Positions 17,960-27,868 of a stretch of 64,000 nucleotides of DNA are shown piece by piece. Within the stretch, counting starts at the first letter, position 1. The number at the start of each line of letters is the position of its first letter. This stretch comes from Elioraea sp. GTDB taxonomy: Bacteria > Pseudomonadota > Alphaproteobacteria > Acetobacterales > Acetobacteraceae. The position numbers were made by a program, and so were the translations under genes. Location of the stretch: assembly GCF_022842375.1 (NCBI RefSeq), contig NZ_JALHPR010000026.1:1-64000 (forward strand), in the 5' to 3' direction. A model generated the notes under the pieces. The model worked only from the letters and a program-made list of their open reading frames with translations, was not told the origin of the DNA and ran no database searches.

Positions 17960-19624
17960 ATGGACGGCGTGACGGGCGGCGCGGCCGACATCATCCTCAC
18001 CGGCGGAACGGTCTGGTGCGGCCGTGGCCTGCCGATGTCAACCGCGCTCGCAATCCGCGGCGGCACGGTTCTCGCCACTGGCGATGATGCGACGATCGGT
18101 GCGCTGGCCGGCCCAGCGACGCGGCATGTCGATCTCGCAGGCCGCCTCGCGATTCCCGCCCTCAACGAAGCGCACATGCATCTCCTGCCCTACGGGCTCG
18201 GCCTGTCGCAGGTGAACCTGCGCGCCGAGGAGGTGACGACGCTCGACGAGGTGCTCCGGCGGATCGGTGCGGCTTCGCAACAGGCACCGAAGGGTGCGTG
18301 GGTGATGGGCCGCGGCTACGACCACGCCGCCCTCGATGTCGGCCGCCACCCGACGGCGGCTGAGCTCGACCGCGTGTCACCGGACAATCCCGTGTTCATC
18401 CGCCGCACCTGCGGCCACATGGGTGTCGCGAATTCCGCCGCGATGCGCGCAGCAGGCGTCGGCCACAACACGCCCGACCCGGAGGGCGGGGTGATCGAGC
18501 GCAAGGGTGGCGCGTTGACCGGGCTGTTCCAGGAACGCGCGATGCGCCTCGTGCTCAACGATGTGCCGGTGCCTGACGAAGCGCGCATGGTTGGCGCGAT
18601 CGAGGCTGCGGGCCGCGAGCTCGCGTCGCTCGGCTTCGCGTCGGCCACCGACATGAATGTCGGCATGACGGCGGGGATGGCCGAGATCGGCGCCTATGAG
18701 CGCGCCAGGGCGGAGGGCCGGCTGCTGCAGCGCATGTGGCAGGTGCTGGCCGCCAACCCCGAGGGCATCGCCGAGGCGGCGTGCAAGGCAGGGCTGAGGC
18801 CGCATGCGGGCGACGAGATGCTCCGCTGGGGTGCAGTGAAGGTATTCGCCGACGGCTCCGCCGGCGGGCTGACGGCAGCGTTCTTCGACCCCTATCTCGC
18901 GAGTGCCGGCGGCGGCACCGGCGTGTTCTGTTTCCCTGACGAGACGATGCATCGCCTCCTCGCCCACTACCACCGCGAGGGCTGGCAGCTCGACATCCAC
19001 GCCATCGGCGATGCGGCGATCGAGCAGGTGCTGTCGGCCATGGAGGCGGCGGGAAGCGACGATCATCCCCTCGCCGGGCGGCGGCATCGCATCGAGCATT
19101 GCGGCTTCGTCACGCCGAACCAACGGAAACGCATGCTGGCCCACGGCATCCTGCCCGTGCCGCAGCCCGTGTTCATGTACGAGTTCGGCGACCTCTACGT
19201 CACCAATCTCGGGCTGCCGCGCTCGGAGGCCGCCTACCCGATGCGCACCTGGCTCGACGAAGGGGCGAATCCCTCGGCCTCGTCGGATTGCCCCGTCTCG
19301 ACGGTCAATCCCTTCATCAACCTGTACACGATGCTGACGCGACGGACGAACAAGGGAACCATTCTCGGGCCTGACCAGGCACTCACGCTCGAGGACGCGC
19401 TGCACTGCTACACCTGGGCGGGCGCCTACAGCCAATTCGCCGAGGCCCGCCGCGGCACGCTTGCCCCCGGCATGGATGCCGACATCGCGGTGCTGTCGGA
19501 TGACCTGTTCGCCCTCGATGCCGACGCGCTGGCGGAGCGTGTGCGCGGCATCGCGTGCGACCTCACGCTCGTCGGCGGCGCGGTGACGCATGATCGCCAC
19601 GGCGCGCTCGCCGTGTCCGGCTGA
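17960..19624 (+). CDS. YtcJ-like metal-dependent amidohydrolase
   Basis: The 554-residue protein belongs to the amidohydrolase superfamily, YtcJ branch. The metal-binding HxH appears in NEAHMHLL. Later landmarks are GSAGGLTAAF, a histidine cluster in LDIHAIGDAAIEQVL, HRIEHCGF, and the aspartate in SASSDCPVSTVNPF. These enzymes hydrolyse amide or related bonds; substrates are mostly unknown. The start lies 1 base after the aldolase stop, and the ABC permease starts 6 bases after its own stop, so it is firmly inside the operon. A paralogue of the same family occurs at 56188. Confidence 0.85.
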   Translation: MDGVTGGAADIILTGGTVWCGRGLPMSTALAIRGGTVLATGDDATIGALAGPATRHVDLAGRLAIPALNEAHMHLLPYGLGLSQVNLRAEEVTTLDEVLRRIGAASQQAPKGAWVMGRGYDHAALDVGRHPTAAELDRVSPDNPVFIRRTCGHMGVANSAAMRAAGVGHNTPDPEGGVIERKGGALTGLFQERAMRLVLNDVPVPDEARMVGAIEAAGRELASLGFASATDMNVGMTAGMAEIGAYERARAEGRLLQRMWQVLAANPEGIAEAACKAGLRPHAGDEMLRWGAVKVFADGSAGGLTAAFFDPYLASAGGGTGVFCFPDETMHRLLAHYHREGWQLDIHAIGDAAIEQVLSAMEAAGSDDHPLAGRRHRIEHCGFVTPNQRKRMLAHGILPVPQPVFMYEFGDLYVTNLGLPRSEAAYPMRTWLDEGANPSASSDCPVSTVNPFINLYTMLTRRTNKGTILGPDQALTLEDALHCYTWAGAYSQFAEARRGTLAPGMDADIAVLSDDLFALDADALAERVRGIACDLTLVGGAVTHDRHGALAVSG

Positions 19625-19630
19625 GGCGGG

Positions 19631-20572
19631 ATGCTCGCCCACATCGCGCGCCGGCTGCTGACGGCCATCCCCGTGATGTTCGGAGTGCTGCTGATCGGCT
19701 TCATCCTGCTCCAGGTCGTGCCGACCGATCCCGCCGTGGTGCGCGCCGGGCCGATGGCGACGCCCGACGTGATCGAGGCGATCCGCGCCGACCTTGGCCT
19801 CGACAAGCCGCTATGGACGCAGTTCTTCCTCTATCTCGGGCGGCTCGCACAGGGCGACCTTGGCGTCTCGATCATCAACAACGTTCCGGTCTCGCAGGAA
19901 CTGGGTGCCACGATCGGGCCGACGCTCGAGCTCATGCTGGGCGCGCTTTTCTGGTCGATCCCGCTCGGCATCCTGCTCGGCACCGTCGCTGCGTACTGGC
20001 GCGGCTCGCTGTTCGATCGCGCGGTGATGGCGTTTGCCGTCGCCGGCGTCTCGGTGCCGGTGTTCTTCGTCGGCCTCGTGCTGATCTGGTTCGTCGGCTT
20101 CAAGTGGCAGCTCCTGCCCTTCACCGGACGCGCCGGCCCGATCTGGACGGTGGAAGGATTGAAGGCGCTGGCGCTCCCCGCGCTGACGCTCGGCGGCGTC
20201 TTCGTCGGGCCTGTCGCGCGGATGACGCGCACGGCGGTGCTCGACGTCCTCGGCGCCGATCATGTGCGCACCGCCCGCGCCAAGGGCCTGGTCGAGCGTG
20301 TCGTCGTCCTTCACCACGCGCTGAGGAACGCGCTCATCCCCGTCGTGACGCTCATCGGGCTGCAGATCGGCTTCCTGCTCGGCGGCGCGGTGGTGACGGA
20401 GACGATCTTCTCCTGGCCGGGCGTCGGGCGGCTCGCCGTCGGCGCGATCCTCTCCTCCGACATGCCGATGGCGCAGGGAACGATCATCGTCCTTTCGCTC
20501 GGCTTCATCGTGATCAACCTCGTTGTCGATGTGCTTTACGCTGTGCTCGACCCGCGCGTGAGGGTGTCATGA
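19631..20572 (+). CDS. Dipeptide/oligopeptide-type ABC transporter permease (DppB-like)
   Basis: This 313-residue inner-membrane permease has six hydrophobic helices, the N-terminal RRLLTAIPVMFGVLLIGF typical of DppB/OppB, and the EAA loop region HVRTARAKGLVERVV that contacts the ATPases. It forms a heterodimer with the next gene product. The stop overlaps the next start (ATGA). The transporter could carry di- or oligopeptides, nickel or other small solutes; the flanking amidohydrolases make an amide-containing compound likely. Confidence 0.9.
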   Translation: MLAHIARRLLTAIPVMFGVLLIGFILLQVVPTDPAVVRAGPMATPDVIEAIRADLGLDKPLWTQFFLYLGRLAQGDLGVSIINNVPVSQELGATIGPTLELMLGALFWSIPLGILLGTVAAYWRGSLFDRAVMAFAVAGVSVPVFFVGLVLIWFVGFKWQLLPFTGRAGPIWTVEGLKALALPALTLGGVFVGPVARMTRTAVLDVLGADHVRTARAKGLVERVVVLHHALRNALIPVVTLIGLQIGFLLGGAVVTETIFSWPGVGRLAVGAILSSDMPMAQGTIIVLSLGFIVINLVVDVLYAVLDPRVRVS

Positions 20573-21444
20573 GCGCGGTCGCAACAACCGCCGCTTCCGT
20601 TCCCGCCGCGCCGAAGCGCGCGGGGATCCTGCGCCGCCTCGCGACGGAACCGGGCGCGGCGATCGCGCTTGCCTTCGTGCTGTTGACGATCTTCGCCGCC
20701 GTGTTCGCCCCCTGGCTCGCCGGCGTCGACCCATACGAGACCAACCTGCGCGCGACCATGCGGCCCCCTGGTGGCGAGTATCTGCTCGGCACCGATGCGC
20801 AGGGGCGCGACCTCGTGGTGCGCTGCCTCTACGGGCTTCGCGCGACGCTGCTGATGGGCGTGATCTCGCTCGTCATCGGCGGCGGCATCGGCATCGCCAT
20901 CGGCTTCGCCGCGGCGTTCTACAGGCGCATCGACGGGCTCCTGATGCGGCTGATGGACGTGCTGCTCTCCTTCCCCGCGATCCTGTTCGGGCTTGCGATC
21001 GCGGCGATCTTCGGGCCAGGGCTCGTGGCGGTCGTGATCGCCATGTCGGTCGCGACCGTCCCGCTCATGGCGCGCATCGTGCGCGGGGCAGCGCTCGTTG
21101 TCATGCGGCTCGACTATATCGAGGCGGCGCGCGCGGTGGGCATGAATGACGGGCGGCTGATCTGGCGGCACCTCGCGCCGAACTGCCTCTCGCCGATCTT
21201 CGTGTTCGCGACGCTGCGCTTCGGGCAGGTGATCCTGCTCGGCTCCGCCCTCTCCTTCCTGGGCCTGGGCGCGCAGCCACCCTCGGCGGAACTTGGCGCG
21301 ATGGCGGCGGAAGGGCGAAACTTCCTCTTCTTTGCGCCCCACATCGCCGTGGTGCCGAGCGTGCTGATCTTCATGGTGGTGCTGGCCTTCAACGTGCTGG
21401 GCGATGCGCTGCGCGACGCGCTCGACCCCCGCCTGAGAATATGA
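20569..21444 (+). CDS. Dipeptide/oligopeptide-type ABC transporter permease (DppC-like)
   Basis: The 291-residue second permease has the DppC features: the periplasmic DPYETNLRATMRPP and YLLGTDAQGRDLV motif after the first helix, and the coupling loop YIEAARAVGMNDGRLIWRH. The ATG at 20569 overlaps the upstream stop. A gap of 49 bases separates it from the substrate-binding protein. Confidence 0.9.
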   Translation: MSAVATTAASVPAAPKRAGILRRLATEPGAAIALAFVLLTIFAAVFAPWLAGVDPYETNLRATMRPPGGEYLLGTDAQGRDLVVRCLYGLRATLLMGVISLVIGGGIGIAIGFAAAFYRRIDGLLMRLMDVLLSFPAILFGLAIAAIFGPGLVAVVIAMSVATVPLMARIVRGAALVVMRLDYIEAARAVGMNDGRLIWRHLAPNCLSPIFVFATLRFGQVILLGSALSFLGLGAQPPSAELGAMAAEGRNFLFFAPHIAVVPSVLIFMVVLAFNVLGDALRDALDPRLRI

Positions 21445-21493
21445 CGCTGCGGATCTGACTGAGACAATGACGCATCTGGAACGGGAGACGACG

Positions 21494-23107
21494 ATGCAAC
21501 GGACGATCCATGGAACAATCAGGGGCATGCTGATGGCTGCCGCCGGCGCGGTGGGCCTGTTCACCGCAAATGCGGCGTGGGCGCAGGCGGCACCGCGCAA
21601 CACCCTCGTGGTGCTGCGCGAGATCGACGCCGACCGGTATGACCCGCACAAGGTGACGGCCTTCGCCGCAGGCGAGGTCATCTACATGATGACCGACACG
21701 CTCGTCTCGCTCGACTGGGACCAGAAGACAATCCGCCCCGGCCTGGCCACGAGCTGGACCGTGAGCGATGACGGCAAGCTCTACACCTTCAAGCTGCGCG
21801 ACGACGTGACGTTCTGCGACGGGCGGAAGATGACGGCGGAGGACGTCGTCTACTCCATCAAGCGCTGGATCGACCCTGCGACGCGCAGCCCCGTGCGCGC
21901 CCGCGCCGGCAACGTGAAGGACATCCGCGCCGTCGACGCGACCACGGTGGAGTACGAGCTCGAGGAGCCGTTCGGCGAGCTCCTGCTCCAGCTCACCCTC
22001 TACTTCGCCGGGATCATCGACAAGAACACGGTCGAGCGGCTCGGCGACAATTTCGGCACGCAGGGCTTCAACGGCACCGGCCCCTATTGCTGGGTGAGCT
22101 GGACGCCGCGGCAGGACCTCGTGCTCCAGAAGCACCCGACCTACGCCTGGGGCCCGCCGATCTACCAGAACCCCCGCCCGCAGATCGACCGTGTGGTCTG
22201 GCGCGTCATCCCCGATCCGAACACGCGGATCGCGGCCCTGCAGACAGGCCAGGGCGACATCACCCAGCACATCCCGTTCTTCGCGGTCGAAGGGCTCCGG
22301 CGCGCGCCGGGGATCACGATGACGCAGCAGGAGAGCTACTTCGTCGACTATTTCATGGGCTTCAAGGTCGACAAGCCCGTGGTGAGCGACCCCGTGATCC
22401 GCCGCGCCGCCAACCTCGCGATCGACCGTGACGCGATGGTGCAGGCCACGTTCTTCGGCGCGGCAGACCCGATGCGCTCTCTCATCCACCCCAGCGCACC
22501 GGGCTTCGACCCTGAGGCGAAGGCGAAGCAGGTCGGATTCGACCGCGCGGAAGCCATCCGCATCCTCGATGCTGCCGGCTGGCGGCCCGGCTCCGACGGC
22601 ATCCGCGTGAAGGACGGGCAGCGCGCCTCCTTCCTCGTCTACGGCATCACGACCCAGGCGAACCGCCAGATGACGGAGGCGATGCAGGCAGACCTTCGCC
22701 GCGTCGGCATCGAGATGCGCATCCAGCTGTTCGACGCCACCGTCGCCTGGGGCCGGCTCGCAACGCAGGAGTTCGACGCGTTCATGATGTCCTACCCCTA
22801 CACCTCGGCGCGCGACGCGCTTGCCCTGTACTTCCGTTCCGCTGCTGCACCGACTCCGAACCGCATGAACTGGCGCGATGCACAGACCGACGCGTGGATC
22901 GCGACCGCAAGTGCCGCGCTCGACGAGCGCGCGCGCCAGGAGGCCGCGGCACTGGCCCAGCGGCAGCTGACGGAGGCGAATGTCTGGTTCCCGATCGCCC
23001 ATTCGCAGCTTTGGCTGGCGTCCGGCCGGCGCGTGGCGGGCGCCCGCCCGCATGGCGTCTACTCGGCCGCGCTCTACAAGGGCCTCGACATCACGCTTCG
23101 CCAGTAG
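21494..23107 (+). CDS. ABC transporter substrate-binding protein (SBP family 5)
   Basis: This 537-residue periplasmic binding protein delivers substrate to the adjacent permeases. A signal peptide is visible with a probable cut after NAAWA. The mature protein has the family-5 pattern, including LATSWTVSDDGKLYTFKLRD and FCDGRKMTAEDVVYSIKRW. I chose ATG 21494 (MQRTIHG) because GGGAG lies just upstream and the signal peptide then has normal length; an in-frame ATG at 21467 adds nine charged residues. The specificity is not readable from sequence. Confidence 0.88.
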   Translation: MQRTIHGTIRGMLMAAAGAVGLFTANAAWAQAAPRNTLVVLREIDADRYDPHKVTAFAAGEVIYMMTDTLVSLDWDQKTIRPGLATSWTVSDDGKLYTFKLRDDVTFCDGRKMTAEDVVYSIKRWIDPATRSPVRARAGNVKDIRAVDATTVEYELEEPFGELLLQLTLYFAGIIDKNTVERLGDNFGTQGFNGTGPYCWVSWTPRQDLVLQKHPTYAWGPPIYQNPRPQIDRVVWRVIPDPNTRIAALQTGQGDITQHIPFFAVEGLRRAPGITMTQQESYFVDYFMGFKVDKPVVSDPVIRRAANLAIDRDAMVQATFFGAADPMRSLIHPSAPGFDPEAKAKQVGFDRAEAIRILDAAGWRPGSDGIRVKDGQRASFLVYGITTQANRQMTEAMQADLRRVGIEMRIQLFDATVAWGRLATQEFDAFMMSYPYTSARDALALYFRSAAAPTPNRMNWRDAQTDAWIATASAALDERARQEAAALAQRQLTEANVWFPIAHSQLWLASGRRVAGARPHGVYSAALYKGLDITLRQ

Positions 23108-23109
23108 GG

Positions 23110-24576
23110 ATGGCAGCAACCATGAACGCACCCATGACGGCATCGCCGACCACGCTCGTCCGCAATGCCGCCTTCGTCGTCGCGTGGGACGCGTCGTCGA
23201 AGAAGCACGCCTACATGCCGAACGCCGACGTTGCCTGGCGTGACGGTGTGCTCTCATTCGTCGGCCGTGGCTATGACGGGCCGGCAGAGCATGTGATCGA
23301 CGGGGCCGGGCTGATGGTCATGCCCGGCCTCGTCAACATCCACTGCCACCCCTCGTCGGAGCCGATGAACAAGGGGCTGACCGATGAGGTCGGCTCTCCC
23401 GGCCTCTACAACTCGTCGCTCTACGAGTACCTGCCGATCTTCCGCGGCGACGGGTCGGGCGTGAAGGCGTGCGTGCGCGTGGCACTCGCCGAACTCCTGC
23501 TCTCGGGTGTCACCACCGTCGCCGATCTCTCGATGGCGCATCCGGGCTGGCTCGACCTGCTCGGCGAGAGCGGCATGCGGGTTGTCATCGCGCCGATGTT
23601 CCGCTCGGCGCGCTGGTACACGAAGTCGGGCCACGTCGTGGAGTACGAGTGGGACGAGAAGGCCGGCGTGAAGGCGATGGAGGAGGCCTTCTCGCTGATC
23701 GAACGGGCGGAGCAGCACCCCTCGGGCCGCCTCTCCGGCATGGCCGTTCCGGCGCAGATCGATACCTGCACGCCGGAACTGCTGCGCGACAGCCACACGG
23801 AGGCGAAGAAGCGCGGCATCGCCTGGCAGATCCATGCCGCACAGAGCGTGGTGGAGTTCCACGAGATCACGCGACGCCACGGCCTCACGCCGATCCAGTG
23901 GCTCGACAGCCTGGGCACGCTGGGTGACAGCACGATCATCGGCCACGGCATCTTCCTCGATGACCACCCGCGCACGCGGTGGTCGACCGACACCGATCTC
24001 GGCCTGCTCGCCGACAGCGGAACGACCGTCGCCCATTGCCCGACCGTGTTCGCACGGCGGGGCATAATGCTGCGCGACATCGGGCGGTATCGCCGCCGCG
24101 GCGTGAACATCGGCCTCGGCACCGATACGTTCCCGCACAACATGCTCGACGAGATGCGGCTCGCCGCCTACGCCGCGCGCATGATGGCCGAGAACCCGCG
24201 CACGCTGAACTCGGGCGACCTGTTCGAGGCGGCAACGGTGAACGGGGCGAAGGCACTCGGCCGCGACGACATCGGCCGCCTCGCCCCCGGCTGCCGTGCC
24301 GACCTGGTGCTGGTCGATGTCACCCACCCTGGAATGCGGCCGGCGCGCGACCCGGTGCGCAGCCTGATCTACGCCGCGGCAGACCGTGCCATCCGCTCCG
24401 TCGTGGTCGACGGCCACGAGGTGGTGCGTGACGGCAAGTGCCTGACGATCGACTATGCCGCCGCCGCGGAGGAGCTGCACGAGGCGCAGGCGCGCATGAT
24501 CGCGGGCGTGCCGGATCGTGACTGGGCGCACCGCCCGCTCGAGGCGATCAGCCCGCCGACCTTCCTGACGCTCTGA
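23110..24576 (+). CDS. AtzA/TrzA-type amidohydrolase (deaminase/dechlorinase family)
   Basis: This 488-residue protein fits the cytosine-deaminase-like branch of amidohydrolases. The metal sites are in [15 protein letters not shown] (HxH), [20 protein letters not shown] and the aspartate in [12 protein letters not shown]. Enzymes of this group remove amino or halogen groups from N-heterocycles or hydrolyse cyclic amides. The start ATG at 23110 is 2 bases after the previous stop; ATG 23122 is an alternative. Placement between the binding protein and the ATPases shows that it acts with this importer. Confidence 0.85.
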   Translation: MAATMNAPMTASPTTLVRNAAFVVAWDASSKKHAYMPNADVAWRDGVLSFVGRGYDGPAEHVIDGAGLMVMPGLVNIHCHPSSEPMNKGLTDEVGSPGLYNSSLYEYLPIFRGDGSGVKACVRVALAELLLSGVTTVADLSMAHPGWLDLLGESGMRVVIAPMFRSARWYTKSGHVVEYEWDEKAGVKAMEEAFSLIERAEQHPSGRLSGMAVPAQIDTCTPELLRDSHTEAKKRGIAWQIHAAQSVVEFHEITRRHGLTPIQWLDSLGTLGDSTIIGHGIFLDDHPRTRWSTDTDLGLLADSGTTVAHCPTVFARRGIMLRDIGRYRRRGVNIGLGTDTFPHNMLDEMRLAAYAARMMAENPRTLNSGDLFEAATVNGAKALGRDDIGRLAPGCRADLVLVDVTHPGMRPARDPVRSLIYAAADRAIRSVVVDGHEVVRDGKCLTIDYAAAAEELHEAQARMIAGVPDRDWAHRPLEAISPPTFLTL

Positions 24577-24580
24577 TGGC

Positions 24581-25564
24581 ATGACCCAGCCGCTTCTCGC
24601 GATCGACAACCTCCGCACCGTGTTCCGCTCCTCCGCCGGCGACCTGCCGGCGGTGGACGGCGTCACGGTGTCGGTCGCCCCCGGGCGCACCCTCGGCATC
24701 GTCGGCGAGAGCGGCTGCGGCAAAAGCGTGCTGTCGCTCTCGATCATGCGACTCGTTCCGCGGCCGGGACGGATCGCCTCCGGGTCGATCCGCTTCGAGG
24801 GACGTGACCTGATCGGCCTTCCCGCGGACGAGATGCGCCAGCTGCGCGGCGGGTCGATCGGCATGATCTTCCAGGAGCCGATGACGAGCCTGAACCCGGT
24901 CCACACGATCGGCCGGCAGATCACCGAGGCCGTGCGCGCGCATCGTGACCTCTCGCCTTCCGCCGCGAAGGACGTCGCGGTCGAGGCGCTCCGGCGCGTG
25001 CGCATCCCCGCACCCGAGAAGCGGTTCGACGAGTATCCCCACCTGCTCTCGGGCGGCATGCGGCAGCGCGTGATGATCGCGATGGCGCTGGCCTGCGAGC
25101 CGAAGCTGCTCATCGCCGACGAGCCGACGACGGCGCTCGACGTCACCATCCAGGCGCAGATCCTCGACCTGCTGAAGGCGCTGCAGCAGGAGACGGGGAT
25201 GGCGATCATCCTCATCACGCATGACCTCGGCGTGGTGGCGGAAATGGCCGACGAGGTGGCGGTGATGTATGCCGGCCGCGTGGTCGAGACCGGGCCGGTG
25301 GGGGCCGTGTTCGGCGATGCGCAGCACCCCTATACGCTCGGCCTGTTCGGCTCCGTCCCGCGGCTCGATGGCGAGAACCAGTCACTGCTCGCGATCGAGG
25401 GCACGGTGCCGCCACCCTTCGCGCTGCCCCCGGGCTGCCGCTTCAACCCGCGCTGCGGTTTTGCAAGTGATCGGTGCCGAAGCGAGATGCCGATGCTGCG
25501 TGACCTTGGCCCCGCTCACCAGGCGGCCTGCTGGCACGCCCCGCTCGAGACGGTGCTCGCGTGA
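24581..25564 (+). CDS. Dipeptide-type ABC transporter ATP-binding protein (DppD-like)
   Basis: This 327-residue ATPase has Walker [13 protein letters not shown]-loop [12 protein letters not shown], signature LSGGMRQR, Walker [13 protein letters not shown] and the H-loop ITHDLG. A C-terminal oligopeptide-transporter extension contains clustered cysteines (GCRFNPRC and SDRC), which in some family members bind an iron-sulfur cluster. Its stop overlaps the next start (GTGA). Confidence 0.92.
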   Translation: MTQPLLAIDNLRTVFRSSAGDLPAVDGVTVSVAPGRTLGIVGESGCGKSVLSLSIMRLVPRPGRIASGSIRFEGRDLIGLPADEMRQLRGGSIGMIFQEPMTSLNPVHTIGRQITEAVRAHRDLSPSAAKDVAVEALRRVRIPAPEKRFDEYPHLLSGGMRQRVMIAMALACEPKLLIADEPTTALDVTIQAQILDLLKALQQETGMAIILITHDLGVVAEMADEVAVMYAGRVVETGPVGAVFGDAQHPYTLGLFGSVPRLDGENQSLLAIEGTVPPPFALPPGCRFNPRCGFASDRCRSEMPMLRDLGPAHQAACWHAPLETVLA

Positions 25565-26631
25565 GCGAGCCACTGCTGTCGGTCCGGAACCTCGAGAAGC
25601 ACTTCCCGGTCGAGCGTGGGGTGATCTTCAACAAGGTGGTCGGGCATGTGCGCGCCGTCGATGGCGTGAGCTTCGACCTGGCCGAGGGAGAGACGCTCGC
25701 GCTCGTGGGCGAGAGCGGCTGCGGCAAGAGCACCACCGCACGCCTCGTGCTTCGCCTTCTCACGCCCACCGGCGGCAGCATCCGTTTCGCAGGCGAGGAC
25801 ATCACGACGAAGCCGGCGCGCGAGCTCGCCGCCGTGCGGCGGGCGATGCAGCCCGTATTCCAGGACCCCTACGCCTCGCTCAACCCGCGCATGGCGGTCG
25901 GGCGCATCATTGCCGAGCCGATGGAGGTGCACGGCATCGGCGACGATGCCTCGCGCCGCGCGCGCGTCGAGGAGCTGCTTCGCCTCGTCGGGCTCGCGCC
26001 CTACCATGCGCAGCGCTTCCCGCACGAGTTCTCGGGCGGGCAGCGCCAGCGCATCGGCATCGCGCGCGCGCTCGCCGTCAACCCGCGGCTCGTGGTGTGC
26101 GACGAACCCGTCTCGGCGCTCGACGTCTCGATCCAGGCGCAGGTGGTGAACCTGCTGAAGGACCTGCAGAACCGCCTCGGCCTCTCCTACCTGTTCATCG
26201 CGCATGACCTGGCCGTGGTGCGGCACGTGTCCGATCGCATCGCGGTGATGTATCTCGGCGAGATCGTCGAGACGGCGCCGAAGACGCGCCTCTATGCAGC
26301 CCCGCTGCATCCCTACACGCAGGCGCTGCTCGCCGCGATCCCGGTCCCGGACCCAGGGCGCAGGCGCGCCCAGGGCGCGCTTGCCGGCGACGTGCCGAGC
26401 CCGATGAACCCGCCGCCGGGCTGCCGCTTCTCCACCCGCTGCGCGCATGTCATCGCCCGCTGCCGCGAGGAGCGGCCTGTGCTCCGGCCGCTCGGCGATG
26501 ATCATCTCGTCGCCTGCCACCGCGCCGAAGACCTGCCCGTGCCCATGATCCCTAGCCTCGCCCCGCACCCACCCAGCGAGGCGGTGTCGCGGCGCCTGGC
26601 CCTTGCCGCCGCACGCCGCGTCTCGCCTTGA
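25561..26631 (+). CDS. Dipeptide-type ABC transporter ATP-binding protein (DppF-like)
   Basis: The 356-residue second ATPase has Walker [14 protein letters not shown]-loop [14 protein letters not shown], signature FSGGQRQR, Walker [12 protein letters not shown] and H-loop IAHDLAVV. It also carries the cysteine-containing C-terminal extension ([10 protein letters not shown]). With the previous gene it completes the importer. The operon ends here: a GC hairpin follows at 26637 and the next gene has its own ribosome site. Confidence 0.92.
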   Translation: MSEPLLSVRNLEKHFPVERGVIFNKVVGHVRAVDGVSFDLAEGETLALVGESGCGKSTTARLVLRLLTPTGGSIRFAGEDITTKPARELAAVRRAMQPVFQDPYASLNPRMAVGRIIAEPMEVHGIGDDASRRARVEELLRLVGLAPYHAQRFPHEFSGGQRQRIGIARALAVNPRLVVCDEPVSALDVSIQAQVVNLLKDLQNRLGLSYLFIAHDLAVVRHVSDRIAVMYLGEIVETAPKTRLYAAPLHPYTQALLAAIPVPDPGRRRAQGALAGDVPSPMNPPPGCRFSTRCAHVIARCREERPVLRPLGDDHLVACHRAEDLPVPMIPSLAPHPPSEAVSRRLALAAARRVSP

Positions 26632-26636
26632 GGAAC

Positions 26637-26656
26637 GGGGGCGAGTAGCTTCCCCC
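26637..26656 (+). terminator. Possible hairpin terminator after the ABC importer operon
   Basis: GGGGG (26637-26641) can pair with CCCCC (26652-26656), extended weakly by outer GAAC/GTTC. There is no U-tract, so the role is uncertain. Confidence 0.3.
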
Positions 26657-26682
26657 GACGGTTCTGGAGAGGGAGGGGTTCC

Positions 26683-27858
26683 ATGGTCACGAGCATCGTC
26701 TCGCCGCGGCTGCTGCTTGTCGGCGGCGGCGCTGTCGCGCAGGTCGCGGACGTGCTGGCGAAACTTGGACTTTCGCGCCCGCTGGTCGTGACCGATCCGT
26801 TCATGGTCTCGTCCGGCATGGTCGCGCGCGTGCTCGCGCCGCTCGCCGCCAAGGGAATCACCGCACCCGTGTTCAGCGAGACGGTGCCCGACCCGACCGA
26901 CACGGTGATCGAGGCAGGCGTGGCACTTCTCGGTGGGCTCGAGGTCGATTGCCTGATCGGGTTCGGCGGCGGCTCGCCCATGGACACGGCCAAGGCGATG
27001 GCGATCCTCGCCGCCGCGCGGGGAATGGATGGGCAGGCGAAGATGCGCGACTGGAAGGCGCCGGCGGCAGCCGACATGGCAGCGCTGCCGATCATCGCGA
27101 TCCCGACCACGGCCGGCACGGGGTCGGAGGTGACGCGCTTCACGGTCGTGACGGATACGGAACGCAGCGAGAAGATGCTGATTGCGGGCCTCGCCGCCCT
27201 GCCGGCGGCGGCGATCGTCGACCATACGCTGACGCACTCCGTGCCGCCGCGCACCACGGCGGATACGGGCGTGGACAGCCTGACGCATGCGCTCGAGGCC
27301 TATGTCTCGAAGCGCGCGAACACCTATTCCGACACGATGGCGCTGCGCGCCATGGCACTGATCGGCCCCAACGTGCGCACCGCCTATGCCGAGCCCGGGA
27401 ACGAGGCGGCGCGCGAGGCCATGATGCTGGGCGCGACGCTTGCCGGGCTTGCCTTCTCCAACGCCTCGGTCGCGCTGGTGCATGGGATGAGCCGGCCGAT
27501 CGGCGCGCATTTCCACGTCGCGCACGGGCTCTCGAACGCGATGCTGCTTCCGGCCGTCACGCGCTTCTCGCTGTCTGCCGCGCTGCCGCGCTACGCCGAT
27601 GCGGCGCGCGCGATCGGGGTCGCGACAGCGGATGAGGGTGACCAGGCAGCGGCGGCGAAGCTGGTGGCGGAGCTCGAGGCGATGAACCGCGACCTCGCCG
27701 TGCCGAGCCCCCGCGCCTACGGACTCGATGAGCGGAAGTGGAACGAGCTTCTGGCCCTGATGGCTGACCAGGCGCTGGCCAGCGGCAGCCCCGGCAACAA
27801 CCCGCGTGTCCCATCGCGCGACGAGATCATCGCCATCTACCGCGACGCCTGGGGCTGA
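26683..27858 (+). CDS. Iron-containing alcohol dehydrogenase
   Basis: This 391-residue group III alcohol dehydrogenase has the nucleotide motif GFGGGSPMDTAKAM, the IPTTAGTGSEVT segment, and metal ligands in DSLTHALEAYVS and in HGMSRPIGAHFHVAHG. It interconverts an alcohol and aldehyde with NAD(P); the substrate is not readable. A GGAGAGGGAGG ribosome site precedes the ATG. A K+ channel gene follows after 10 bases but shows no functional tie. Confidence 0.9.
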   Translation: MVTSIVSPRLLLVGGGAVAQVADVLAKLGLSRPLVVTDPFMVSSGMVARVLAPLAAKGITAPVFSETVPDPTDTVIEAGVALLGGLEVDCLIGFGGGSPMDTAKAMAILAAARGMDGQAKMRDWKAPAAADMAALPIIAIPTTAGTGSEVTRFTVVTDTERSEKMLIAGLAALPAAAIVDHTLTHSVPPRTTADTGVDSLTHALEAYVSKRANTYSDTMALRAMALIGPNVRTAYAEPGNEAAREAMMLGATLAGLAFSNASVALVHGMSRPIGAHFHVAHGLSNAMLLPAVTRFSLSAALPRYADAARAIGVATADEGDQAAAAKLVAELEAMNRDLAVPSPRAYGLDERKWNELLALMADQALASGSPGNNPRVPSRDEIIAIYRDAWG

Positions 27859-27868
27859 GGTGCGAAGG

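Noticed and set aside
21389..23257. Long minus-strand frame (622 codons) opposite the substrate-binding protein
   Set aside because: Antisense shadow; the plus strand has a signal peptide and SBP family-5 motifs.
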